Positions 56,494 through 64,000 of a stretch of 64,000 nucleotides of DNA are shown here, in pieces. Under the pieces are notes generated by a model. The model was not told the DNA's origin and ran no database searches. It was given only the letters and a program-made list of their open reading frames with translations. Numbering within the stretch: the first letter of the stretch is position 1; each line of letters opens with the position of its first letter. The position numbers were made by a program, and so were the translations under genes. Source of the DNA: Pararhizobium sp. IMCC3301 (GTDB lineage Bacteria; Pseudomonadota; Alphaproteobacteria; Rhizobiales; GCA-2746425); the NCBI RefSeq assembly GCF_030758315.1, contig NZ_CP132336.1:4493001-4557000 (forward strand), read 5' to 3'.

Positions 56494-57102
56494 CTAAAGC
56501 CTGGCAACACGACCAACCGGCGCGTCTGAGCCTGTTTCTTCGCGTACAGCATTGCGCAACAACGGCATTATCTCGTCAACCTGATCGGTATTGAGAAAAC
56601 TCACCTCAAAGCCTTTTCTGATATAGGCCTCGTCCTGCATGTGAGAAATCAGATCGATCAGCGGCTGCCAGAACTTGTTGATATTGGCCAGCAGCACCGG
56701 CTTTTGGTGCTGGCCGAGCTGCGCCCATGTCAATTGTTCGACAAGTTCTTCCAGGGTTCCGATGCCGCCGGGCAGGGCGATAAAACCATCTGAGCGATCA
56801 AACATGGTGCGTTTGCGTTCATGCATGTCTTCCGTCAGGATCAATTCGTCGAGACGTTCCAGCTCGGCATGCGATGCTTCCATGTCCAGCAGAAATCTGG
56901 GAATGATTCCAGTCACCTGTCCACCATTCTCGATCACCGCGGAAGACACAGCGCCCATCATGCCAATGGTTCCGCCACCGTAAATCAGGCGAATTTTTTG
57001 TTCCGCCAGAATGCGTCCCAACGCCGACGCGGCCGCCATATGAGCCGGGTCTTTGCCGCTGCCAGCGCCACAATATACGCAAAGCGAAGAAATTTTGCCC
57101 AT
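56494..57102 (-). CDS. LOG-family (TIGR00730) protein, cytokinin riboside phosphoribohydrolase-like
   Basis: 202 residues with a Rossmann-like fold. VYCGAGSGKDP at the start, YGGGTIGMMGAVS, and the catalytic PGGIGTLEELVEQLTWAQLG (~108-127) are LOG/lysine-decarboxylase-like motifs. Family members hydrolyse nucleoside 5'-monophosphates to ribose phosphate and base; the old lysine decarboxylase label is wrong. Convergent with cimA, 22 bp apart. Confidence 0.9.
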   Translation of the reverse strand: MGKISSLCVYCGAGSGKDPAHMAAASALGRILAEQKIRLIYGGGTIGMMGAVSSAVIENGGQVTGIIPRFLLDMEASHAELERLDELILTEDMHERKRTMFDRSDGFIALPGGIGTLEELVEQLTWAQLGQHQKPVLLANINKFWQPLIDLISHMQDEAYIRKGFEVSFLNTDQVDEIMPLLRNAVREETGSDAPVGRVARL

Positions 57103-57355
57103 AAGTCAGATTACCTTCCGCAAGGTTCGCGCGTTTGGATTCGCCCTGAGTTTACCCTCAGTCAGCATTCTGGCGTGCTGACCTTGAGCTTGTTATGCCG
57201 GGAAAAGCATTTTAGGAACGGTTAACAGAATGTAGTTACACGGATATAGAGGGTTTGTGCAGTTAACTACCATAATCTGGTGTGAATTTATTGTTCAAAC
57301 AGTGTCGTTGAACTGTCCGCAAACGGGAACGCGATGAAATCGGATCGATCTGACC

Positions 57356-59254
57356 ATGAGTGACCCTTCGACAGCATCGGGTTCGAGTGAACCACCAGAG
57401 CCGAGCCAGCCCGCTCCAGCCCGATCCCGCAGAACTTATGCTTTGGCCCTGACCGCAGGAGGTCTGGGCGCAGCCATTGTCATCGGTTTTCTGATTGTCG
57501 GGAGTGGCGTGGTTTCCTTAAAAAGTTTGCGCCAGTCGCTGGCCGGACTGGGTACGGTTCCGCTGCCTGCCACCGAAAATTTACCCGGCTCTGAGCCACT
57601 GCCCGATTCTGAACCCGTGGAGAACACTGGAAACACCTCCGGCGATGCGCCTCAATCGGCGCAGGGGACCGGACGGCCCCAGCCATCACAATCTGCATCC
57701 GGCAAAGCAGCGCCTGTGGTTTCCACCGAGCAGCCTGCTGCCGGGCAGGAAGAATTAGCTGTGACACCGCAAAGCGATGAGTTGCCGACATTTGATATTG
57801 TCCGGGTGGAACCTGACGGCTCTGCAGTGCTTGCCGGCCTGTCATCACCCGGGGACCGGATCGAAATTATCTCGGGCGACAGTGTCTTGGCGAAAGCCAC
57901 AGCCAATTCGTCGGGCGAGTGGGCATTGGTGCTGGACGTGCCACTGGCGGTGGGCGGACATCAGCTTGTTGTCCGCAGCACCTCCGATACGGCGGAGGAA
58001 CCGATCGTATCCGTTCAAAGTGTCACCGTCGCGGTACCGGAACAGCCGGATGAGTCGGCTATTGTCATGCTCGACAGGCCCGGAAAACCGAGCACCGTCT
58101 GGCAGACTCCGGCCACGGTCATTCGACCAGACCAGCAAAGGGACCAGCAGCCAGACCAGCAGCCAGACCAGCAGAACGGGCAGGGCGATGTCGCACTGTT
58201 GCTACCACCGGCCGGCACTATCCTGACGCAACCGCCACAGGCCGATCCTGAGACCACCGCCAGCCCTGAATCCGCTCTGTCAGACAGGCCTGATGGGGCG
58301 ACGACAGCCGGGTCACAAACCACCGGGCCAGAAACTACCGGACCAGAAACAGCCGGGCCACGAACCACCGGCTCGCTGACAGCCCGGCCAGAAACCGCTG
58401 GACCAGAATCCGCTGAGCCGCAAACCGCTGAGCCGCAAACCGCTGAGCCAGAAACCACTGGGCCAAAAACCACTGGGCCAAAAACCGCTGGAGCAGAAAC
58501 CGCTGGAGCAGAAACCGCTGGAGCGGAAACCGCTGGAGCGGAAACCGCTGGATCAGAAACTGCTGGACCAGAAACCACAGAGCCAGAAACCACTGAGCCG
58601 CAAACCGCCGGCTCACAAACCGCCGGGCCACAAACCGCCGATCCAGAAACAGCAGGCTCTGCTACCAATTCTGAAGCCCCGCTGGTGACCGTCGAAACAA
58701 TTGAGACGGAAGGTACAGGCGACTTGTTTGTGTCCGGAGCTTCAACGCCGGACACAACGGTGCGGCTCTATTTTGACAATAAGCTGGTCGGTGAAACAAA
58801 ATCCGGTTCCCTTGGGCGCTGGCAGCTCCAGTCGCGTCTCGCTGTGCCCGAAGGCAAGTTGAAGGTGCGCGCGGATCAGGTCCAGCCTGAAACCGGAAAT
58901 GTGCTGGCGCGGCGAGAAGTGACATTCCAAAGCCAGTCTGAGATGACGGGTTCCTTGGAAGTCCTGATTGATCCAGCCAAAGTCGTCAATGCTGATTTTC
59001 GCCGTCGGGACCTTGCTGGTCGAGCTGAAACAACAATCTCAGGCGCATTTTCGCAGGTAGAGCGAGTGGTCGTCGATAAGGGTGACAATCTGTGGGCGAT
59101 CGCACGACGTCTCTACGGACGCGGCGTGCGCTATACCATCCTTTACAGCGCGAACGAGGATCAGATACGTGATCCCGATCTGATCTTCCCCGGTCAGGTT
59201 CTGGCGGTCCCAGACGGCGAGAATGGCCCCGACCACCATATTCTTGGAAATTAG
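57356..59254 (+). CDS. Membrane-anchored Ig-like/LysM cell-envelope protein with pentapeptide repeats
   Basis: 632 residues. N-terminal TM (~28-50, [20 protein letters not shown]) after a short cytoplasmic part; a Pro/Ser linker; an Ig-like domain (~143-225, [19 protein letters not shown]); a 4 x 4-residue DQQP repeat (~259-274); a 24-unit degenerate pentapeptide repeat T-[A/T]-G-P-E (residues 317-436); a second Ig-like domain (~443-530); and a C-terminal LysM (~571-622, [18 protein letters not shown]) for binding peptidoglycan. The architecture is that of a periplasmic spacer protein tethered to the inner membrane and bound to the wall. The repeat is coded by 15-bp units that look prone to length change. 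Confidence 0.85.
   Translation: MSDPSTASGSSEPPEPSQPAPARSRRTYALALTAGGLGAAIVIGFLIVGSGVVSLKSLRQSLAGLGTVPLPATENLPGSEPLPDSEPVENTGNTSGDAPQSAQGTGRPQPSQSASGKAAPVVSTEQPAAGQEELAVTPQSDELPTFDIVRVEPDGSAVLAGLSSPGDRIEIISGDSVLAKATANSSGEWALVLDVPLAVGGHQLVVRSTSDTAEEPIVSVQSVTVAVPEQPDESAIVMLDRPGKPSTVWQTPATVIRPDQQRDQQPDQQPDQQNGQGDVALLLPPAGTILTQPPQADPETTASPESALSDRPDGATTAGSQTTGPETTGPETAGPRTTGSLTARPETAGPESAEPQTAEPQTAEPETTGPKTTGPKTAGAETAGAETAGAETAGAETAGSETAGPETTEPETTEPQTAGSQTAGPQTADPETAGSATNSEAPLVTVETIETEGTGDLFVSGASTPDTTVRLYFDNKLVGETKSGSLGRWQLQSRLAVPEGKLKVRADQVQPETGNVLARREVTFQSQSEMTGSLEVLIDPAKVVNADFRRRDLAGRAETTISGAFSQVERVVVDKGDNLWAIARRLYGRGVRYTILYSANEDQIRDPDLIFPGQVLAVPDGENGPDHHILGN
58130..58177. repeat. 12-bp tandem repeat in the LysM gene (four units)
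   Basis: Units GACCAGCAAAGG, GACCAGCAGCCA, GACCAGCAGCCA, GACCAGCAGAAC, encoding [16 protein letters not shown]. In frame, so length changes would only add or remove four residues. Confidence 0.85.
58304..58663. repeat. 15-bp minisatellite (24 units) encoding degenerate pentapeptides
   Basis: Twenty-four in-frame 15-bp units such as ACCGCTGGAGCAGAA encode T-[A/T]-[G/E]-[P/A/S]-[E/Q/K]. The central block (58482-58541) has near-identical TAGAE units, while both edges are diverged, a pattern expected from recent expansion in the middle. All other frames are open by composition and should not be read as genes. Confidence 0.9.
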
Positions 59255-59272
59255 ACGCCCGCCAGGAAGCCC

Positions 59273-59336
59273 GCCTGTGTACCCCGCCTGTGTACCCCGC
59301 CTGTGTACCCCGCCTGTGTACCCCGCCTGATACCCC
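59273..59336. repeat. 13-bp tandem repeat fused to the LysM terminator
   Basis: GCCTGTGTACCCC occurs four times in a row without change (59273-59324), then as a 12-bp variant GCCTGATACCCC (59325-59336), then as a start of another unit. It directly precedes and partly forms the 5' arm of the hairpin at 59329-59360. Confidence 0.92.
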
Positions 59337-59360
59337 GCCTGTGTACAAAGGCGGGGTATC
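59329..59360 (+). terminator. Terminator-like hairpin with expanded 5' arm
   Basis: GATACCCCGCCT pairs perfectly with AGGCGGGGTATC (12 bp) around an 8-nt loop; AGTGTTTTGC follows. Each preceding 13-bp unit also contains ACCCCGCCT, which can pair with AGGCGGGGT of the same 3' arm, so alternative hairpins with larger loops are possible. Confidence 0.7.
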
Positions 59361-59469
59361 AGTGTTTTGCACCCGGGCAAACCGGCAACACGCGCTGGCT
59401 TATTCCCTGGCATATGACGATGCCACTTGATTGCTGCTGATCATATGCCATATTCATCGGTAATCACCG

Positions 59470-59862
59470 ATGAAAGGAATAGACGTGAAACGGCATGTCC
59501 CGGAGGCGATCTCCTCTTCACTGACAGTTTTGCCGCACGGCGTAAGCGGTGATTGCGACATGGCGACTGTTCTGCGCGCGCTGGGCCATCCTGCACGGCT
59601 GGAAATCATAAGGGCGCTGGCAAGCAGGGGGCGTTGCTTCTGCGGCGAAATCGTCGAGATGCTGCCACTGGTACAATCCACGGTATCGCAACATCTGAAG
59701 GTGTTGAAGGATGCCGGTCTGATCGAGGGCGCGATTGACGGTCCCCGGTCCTGTTACCGTCTCAACACACAAAAACTCAAAGATGCGAGCGCATTGTTGG
59801 CAGATCTGACAGTGGCTGGCGAGGCAGCTTCGGCCTGCCATGACGGCAACAACAGCACTTAG
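59470..59862 (+). CDS. ArsR/SmtB-family transcriptional regulator
   Basis: 130 residues from ATG 59470 (GTG 59485 is possible). Winged-helix core ~30-100: MATVLRALGHPARLEIIRAL, RCFCGEIVEM and the recognition helix VQSTVSQHLKVLKDAGL. The C-x-C pair in helix alpha3 (CFCGE) matches the arsenic/antimony-site position in ArsR, so it may sense a metalloid or metal. A Cys near the C-terminus (SACHDG) could be an extra ligand. No arsenic genes are adjacent; the next gene is an Atm1-type exporter 91 bp away, a conceivable target. Confidence 0.88.
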   Translation: MKGIDVKRHVPEAISSSLTVLPHGVSGDCDMATVLRALGHPARLEIIRALASRGRCFCGEIVEMLPLVQSTVSQHLKVLKDAGLIEGAIDGPRSCYRLNTQKLKDASALLADLTVAGEAASACHDGNNST

Positions 59863-59953
59863 ACATTGCTGTAAAACGTGATGTGACCCAGGGCCTGCAG
59901 CCTGCTCGCAGACTTCATGCTCAACCACGCAGAAATTCAGGAATTCGTTTCAT

Positions 59954-61885
59954 ATGACTGCAACTGACGTGCCCGGCAAAGCTGGCGAAACGGCAAAAAA
60001 ACCGAAGCAGCAGGCCTCCCCGGTTTCGACCAGTGATGGCGATCTGGTCTCGACCATTCGCAATTTGTGGCCCTATATGTGGCCGTCCAGCCGGCCGGAA
60101 CTGAAACGCCGGGTATGGTGGGCATTCGTTGCCCTTGTCGTGGCAAAAATCGTCACGGTATTTGTGCCGTTCCTTTACAAATATGCCACCGATGCGCTGG
60201 CCGGCAATACTGGCGAATTAGCTTTTTTGCCGCCGTTTCTCCTGGCACCGGTGATGCTGGTCATTGCTTATGGCGGTGGCCGGGTATTGATGATCGGGTT
60301 TACCCAATTGCGCGACGGACTGTTTGCGCGTGTCAGCCAGCACGCCGTCAGGAGTCTGGCGCGAAAGACCTTCATGCATATCCATGATCTTTCGCTGCGT
60401 TTTCATCTGCAGCGTCGCACCGGTGGTCTGTCGCGGATCATCGAACGTGGCACAAAAGGCATTGAAACCGTTGTCCGGTTTACCATTTTGAGTTCCTTTC
60501 CCACCGCGCTGGAATTCATCTTCATGGCGGGAATTGTCGGCTATAATTTCGACTGGACCTATCTGGCCGTGATCGTCGGCATGATTGTTTTCTATATTGT
60601 GTTCACGATCAAGGCGTCGAACTGGCGGATCGCCATCCGGCGCCAGATGAACGATTCCGATACGGATGCCAACAGCAAGGCAGTCGACAGTCTGCTCAAC
60701 TACGAAACGGTGAAGTATTTCGGCAATGAAAATGTTGAAGCCGACCGGTTCGACCGGTCGATGCAAGGCTATGAACAGGCCGCAATCAAAACCTCGACCT
60801 CGCTGTCCTGGCTGAATTTTGGCCAGACACTGATCTTTTCTGCGGGACTGGTTATCTGCATGGCAATGTCGGCAAGGGCTGTTATGGCCGGAACCCAGAC
60901 GCTGGGCGATTTTGTTCTGATCAATGCTCTGTTGATGCAGCTTTATCTGCCGCTGAATTTCATCGGCTCGATTTACCGCGAGATCAAGCAGGGCTTTGTC
61001 GACATTGAAGCGATGTTCAATCTGCTCGACGTGCCTGCCGAAGTGGAAGACAAGCCGGGGGCAGAGGACATTGCTATTAAAGATGCCACCATCCGGTTTG
61101 AAAATGTCCGGTTTCATTATGATGAGACACGGGCCATTCTGAAAGGCATCGATTTTGAGGTGCCGGCTGGCCGTACGGTTGCAATTGTCGGGCCATCAGG
61201 CGCGGGCAAATCGACGATCTCGCGGCTGCTGTTCCGCTTCTATGATGTAACCGGCGGTCGGATCACAATTGACGGACAGGATATCCGTGACGTCACACAG
61301 GCATCGGTCAGACATTCCATCGGCATGGTTCCTCAGGATACTGTTCTGTTCAATGAATCCATTGCCTACAATATACGCTATGGCCGTCCTGATGCGACCG
61401 CCGACGAAGTCCGGCAGGCCGCCGATATGGCGCAGATTTCAAATTTCATCAAAAGTCTTCCGGATGGGTTCGATACCGAGGTCGGAGAACGCGGCCTGAA
61501 ACTTTCAGGCGGTGAAAAACAGCGTGTCGCTATTGCCAGAACCATCCTCAAGGCCCCGCCGATTCTGATCCTGGATGAGGCCACGTCTGCGCTTGACAGC
61601 CACACCGAGCAGGAAATCCAAAGCGCTCTGGACCAGGTCTCCAAAGGACGCACGACGCTGGTCATTGCGCACAGACTGTCCACCGTTGTCGGCGCCAATG
61701 AGATCATCGTGTTGGACGCCGGGACCATCGCGGAGCGTGGAACCCATCAGGAACTGTTGTCCAAAAACGGGATTTACGCATCCATGTGGAATCGCCAACG
61801 CGAGGTTGATGAAGCTGCCGAGCGGTTGCGCAAGGCTCGCGAATCCGATGATCGCGGTTATATCGCCTCGCTTGCGGCCACCTGA
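59954..61885 (+). CDS. ABC exporter, Atm1/HMT1-type (ABCB family) permease-ATPase
   Basis: 643 residues. A six-TM exporter domain (~50-365) followed by an ATPase: Walker A GPSGAGKSTISRLLF, Q-loop VPQDTVLFN, signature LSGGEKQRVAIAR, Walker B ILILDEATSALD, switch IAHRLSTV. SLLNYETVKYFGNE near 250 is the Atm1 substrate-site loop region. Atm1-type exporters move glutathione conjugates or iron-sulfur precursors and can give metal resistance. Preceded by an ArsR gene, which may control it. Confidence 0.92.
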   Translation: MTATDVPGKAGETAKKPKQQASPVSTSDGDLVSTIRNLWPYMWPSSRPELKRRVWWAFVALVVAKIVTVFVPFLYKYATDALAGNTGELAFLPPFLLAPVMLVIAYGGGRVLMIGFTQLRDGLFARVSQHAVRSLARKTFMHIHDLSLRFHLQRRTGGLSRIIERGTKGIETVVRFTILSSFPTALEFIFMAGIVGYNFDWTYLAVIVGMIVFYIVFTIKASNWRIAIRRQMNDSDTDANSKAVDSLLNYETVKYFGNENVEADRFDRSMQGYEQAAIKTSTSLSWLNFGQTLIFSAGLVICMAMSARAVMAGTQTLGDFVLINALLMQLYLPLNFIGSIYREIKQGFVDIEAMFNLLDVPAEVEDKPGAEDIAIKDATIRFENVRFHYDETRAILKGIDFEVPAGRTVAIVGPSGAGKSTISRLLFRFYDVTGGRITIDGQDIRDVTQASVRHSIGMVPQDTVLFNESIAYNIRYGRPDATADEVRQAADMAQISNFIKSLPDGFDTEVGERGLKLSGGEKQRVAIARTILKAPPILILDEATSALDSHTEQEIQSALDQVSKGRTTLVIAHRLSTVVGANEIIVLDAGTIAERGTHQELLSKNGIYASMWNRQREVDEAAERLRKARESDDRGYIASLAAT

Positions 61886-61992
61886 GGCATTTTGCTGCGC
61901 CCTCACTGCAATTGCATCTGGATGTCCGGCAGTAATGTCTGTTAACGTTGCTGAGGTCACGGACCTGACGAAACAGATGGCGCACAAAAAGC

Positions 61993-62697
61993 ATGAGTAC
62001 GATCGCAGACAGCATCCGCAATTCCCTGGTTCCCATTCACAAGGAAGGCTACCCCTTCATAGCCATCGCCGGATTTCTTGCGCTGGTGCTAGGGTCGCTG
62101 TGGTCACCTTTGTTCTGGATTTTTGCAATCCTGACGGCATGGGTCGCTTATTTTTTCCGCGACCCTTCGCGGGTGACGCCGATTGACGACAGATTGGTCG
62201 TCAGTCCGGCAGATGGACGCATTTCTGCAATCGGCCAGATTGTTCCGCCACCTGAACTGGAACTGGGCACGCAACCCCTGGATCGCGTGTCGATCTTCAT
62301 GAATGTTTTCAATTGTCATGTAAACCGGATGCCGATGGGCGGCCAGATCACACGAATTGCCTACACGCCTGGAAAATTTCTCAATGCTGAACTGGATAAG
62401 GCCAGCGAGCACAATGAGCGCAACAGCGTTGTTGTCAACACACGCTATGGCCCTGTTGGGGTTGTCCAGATTGCCGGTCTGATTGCCCGGCGTATCGTCT
62501 GCTGGTCAAAGGAAGGCCAGGATATGACCGCTGGAGAGCGGTTCGGACTGATCCGTTTCGGATCAAGACTTGATGTCTATCTGCCGCGCGGCACCTCAAG
62601 TCGTGTCGCCCTTGGCCAGACCGCCATCGCCGGAGAAACCGTATTAGCGGTATTCGAAGAGGGCGGGGCGCAGGAATTGCTGTCTCGCGTGGATTGA
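61993..62697 (+). CDS. psd: Phosphatidylserine decarboxylase
   Basis: Makes phosphatidylethanolamine from phosphatidylserine. 234 residues, the short archaeal-type family. After an N-terminal hydrophobic region (~24-50), it has VSPADGRI (~74), the [11 protein letters not shown] block (~104) and the autocatalytic processing site RFGSRLDV, where S191 would become the pyruvoyl group. It is 3 bp upstream of pssA, which makes its substrate. Confidence 0.95.
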   Translation: MSTIADSIRNSLVPIHKEGYPFIAIAGFLALVLGSLWSPLFWIFAILTAWVAYFFRDPSRVTPIDDRLVVSPADGRISAIGQIVPPPELELGTQPLDRVSIFMNVFNCHVNRMPMGGQITRIAYTPGKFLNAELDKASEHNERNSVVVNTRYGPVGVVQIAGLIARRIVCWSKEGQDMTAGERFGLIRFGSRLDVYLPRGTSSRVALGQTAIAGETVLAVFEEGGAQELLSRVD

Positions 62698-62700
62698 GTC

Positions 62701-63537
62701 ATGAGCGGACCTTTTCAGCCTCTGGAGCCGGATGACAAGGACGGATTGGGCCCAAATCTCGTGGACCCGGTCAGGAAGCGGCCCATTTCCCTGCGTGCCA
62801 TTCTGCCAAATATGGTGACCTTGCTGGCGCTGTGTGCCGGGTTGACCTCGATCAGGCTGGCCATGGAAGGCCGCTTTGAATTTGCCATTTTCGCAATGGT
62901 GATCGCAGCTGTGCTCGATGGTCTGGACGGGCGGGTCGCAAGACTGCTGAAGTCCAGTTCAAAACTGGGGGCAGAGCTGGATTCCCTGACGGATTTCGTC
63001 AATTTCGGTGTTGCACCGGGAATGATCCTCTATCTCTGGCTGCTCAACGATCTGCGCTCTCTTGGCTGGATTGCAGCTTTGATCTTTGCCATCTGCATGG
63101 CGTTGCGCCTGGCACGTTTCAATGTTGCGAATGCTGCCAGAAGCAAACGCAAAACCGATGAGTGGCAGGATAATTATTTCACCGGTGTGCCCGCACCTGC
63201 CGGCGCAATGTGCGCCCTGTTGCCTTTGTCACTGCAACATGTCGGTGTGCCGATTGACACGAATTGGGCAATTCCGGTCATGATCTATGTTCTGTTTATC
63301 GGATTTCTGGTGGTCAGCACTGTGCCGACCTTTTCCGGCAAGAAACTGGGAAAGCACATTCCGCGCGATTTCGCACTGCCGCTGATGGTCGGTCTGGTTC
63401 TGTGGGCTGCTCTGCTGGCGAGTTATCCGTTTACGGTCGTGACCATCATGACACTTATCTATCTTGGACTTTTGCCCTTCGGCGTCCGCAGTTTCCGCAA
63501 GAAACTGGCGGCTGAGCAACAGCCACCAGCTTCCTGA
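62701..63537 (+). CDS. pssA: CDP-diacylglycerol--serine O-phosphatidyltransferase
   Basis: Produces phosphatidylserine in the inner membrane, the step before psd. 278 residues with about eight TM segments and the CDP-alcohol phosphatidyltransferase motif DG-x2-AR-x8-G-x3-D-x3-D, visible as LDGLDGRVARLL followed by GAELDSLTDF. Type II (membrane) form typical of alphaproteobacteria. Operon with psd. Confidence 0.95.
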   Translation: MSGPFQPLEPDDKDGLGPNLVDPVRKRPISLRAILPNMVTLLALCAGLTSIRLAMEGRFEFAIFAMVIAAVLDGLDGRVARLLKSSSKLGAELDSLTDFVNFGVAPGMILYLWLLNDLRSLGWIAALIFAICMALRLARFNVANAARSKRKTDEWQDNYFTGVPAPAGAMCALLPLSLQHVGVPIDTNWAIPVMIYVLFIGFLVVSTVPTFSGKKLGKHIPRDFALPLMVGLVLWAALLASYPFTVVTIMTLIYLGLLPFGVRSFRKKLAAEQQPPAS

Positions 63538-63933
63538 GATTGCACTAAAAGACGCACGTCATTAAAATGGCCAACAATAAATGACTCGAAGAAACCAGCC
63601 ATACATGGCTGTTCCTTTCGCTGTCGATGCGCATCGCAACGCAGATGGCCGGTATTGGTGCGTTGGCGGAGAAATTTCACTTTGACCGACAGTGGGAGTT
63701 CATCAAAGTCGCCGGGAAAACACTTTGTTCGGTAATATCCCTTCTCTGCAAAGACCTGCAATTTGTCGCGATGACCTTGCTCTCGCGTCAGTCTGTCGGA
63801 ACTATTTAAACCTAACACCGGCGCGAATATAGGGTCTCTCAAAGAATCTTGACGGTCGCGCACGCCACGCTATGTTTCAAAGCCAAACCAGTTCCCCTGT
63901 GTTGGGGCCATTTTTTCAAGGAGCTTAATCGCC
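63538..63933. other. Intergenic region after pssA
   Basis: 396 bp with no convincing gene; the 134-codon minus-strand frame here overlaps the 3' end of pssA and has no family resemblance or SD site. A short inverted repeat AGCCAT-AC-ATGGCT near 63598-63611 could be part of a weak terminator. Promoter for the next gene is expected in 63800-63910. Confidence 0.4.
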
Positions 63934-64000
63934 ATGACAATCCGACTTGTTTTTGTCGCCGCCAGCTTGGCAGTTTCACTAGCTACTGTCGCGCAAGCCG
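63934..64000 (+). CDS. Secreted protein, N-terminus only (partial)
   Basis: ATG 63934 with AAGGAG at 63918-63923. The 22 codons in the window encode MTIRLVFVAASLAVSLATVA followed by QA, a classical Sec signal peptide with cleavage after AQA. The mature protein lies outside the window, so the family cannot be told. Confidence 0.6.
   Translation, partial: MTIRLVFVAASLAVSLATVAQA

Noticed and set aside
58015-58755. Long minus-strand open frame opposite the LysM gene
   Set aside because: It is open only because the 15-bp repeat has no stops in any frame; the repetitive protein and lack of SD site mark it as a shadow.
59273-59336. CRISPR-like array
   Set aside because: The 13-bp units are directly adjacent with no spacers, and no cas genes are present; it is a simple tandem repeat.

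Overview
The window looks like a chromosomal segment of an alphaproteobacterium of the order Hyphomicrobiales (Rhizobiales). The evidence is gene content and order: a ppiD-trpE-trpG-trpD-trpC-moaC-moeA-lexA block, tpiA-secG-pyrG-kdsA, a class II DAHP synthase, DUF1289, DUF2059 and DUF2865 proteins, cobS/cobT, psd-pssA, and an alphaproteobacterial SOS box (GTTC-N7-GTTC) in front of lexA. No rRNA, tRNA, CRISPR array, insertion sequence or integrase gene was recognised.

Layout. 1-5474 is accessory-looking DNA. It holds a truncated second copy of the start of dusA (192-257), about 600 bp with no firm gene, and a two-gene RND efflux operon. It ends at the intact dusA, a known integration hotspot. 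5475-11173 is housekeeping: dusA, a membrane aspartic protease, DUF1289 and cobS on the minus strand, then cobT, a secreted nuclease, a uracil-DNA glycosylase-like protein and an Lrp regulator on the plus strand. 11252-26295 is the lexA/moeA/moaC/trp/ppiD block on the minus strand. It is interrupted twice by plus-strand regulatory genes: a histidine kinase, response regulator and REC-GGDEF-EAL cassette between lexA and moeA, and a LuxR-XRE pair between trpD and trpG. 26504-38772 carries central metabolism: tpiA, a DEAD-box helicase, secG, pyrG, kdsA, rpiA, glutathione reductase, a carboxylate-amine ligase and DAHP synthase.

38986-46180 reads as a metal-handling cluster. It has a CsoR/RcnR-family repressor with a near-ideal G-tract palindrome overlapping its leader, an NreB-like exporter with a His-rich tail, and a NikABCDE-like ABC importer. 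After it come an extradiol dioxygenase gene with an internal in-frame deletion, nadE, an MFS transporter, gltX, a DUF2865 gene, cysS, a GFA-domain gene, citramalate synthase and a LOG-family gene. The last part holds a LysM/Ig-like envelope protein with a 24-unit degenerate pentapeptide repeat, a 13-bp tandem repeat fused to its terminator hairpin, an ArsR regulator, an Atm1-type ABC exporter, psd, pssA and the start of a secreted protein cut by the window edge.

Most worth following up: (i) an unlisted 53-codon gene at 52314-52475 for a small membrane or secreted protein, with a perfect SOS box 68 bp upstream, a candidate SOS-induced small protein; (ii) the dusA remnant marking an integration event beside the RND pump; (iii) two regulatory insertions in one ancestral trp/moa/lexA block, one of which runs 71 bp into moeA; (iv) the metal cluster, whose sensor residues look copper-type while its transporters look nickel-type; (v) the repeat-fused terminator after the LysM gene.
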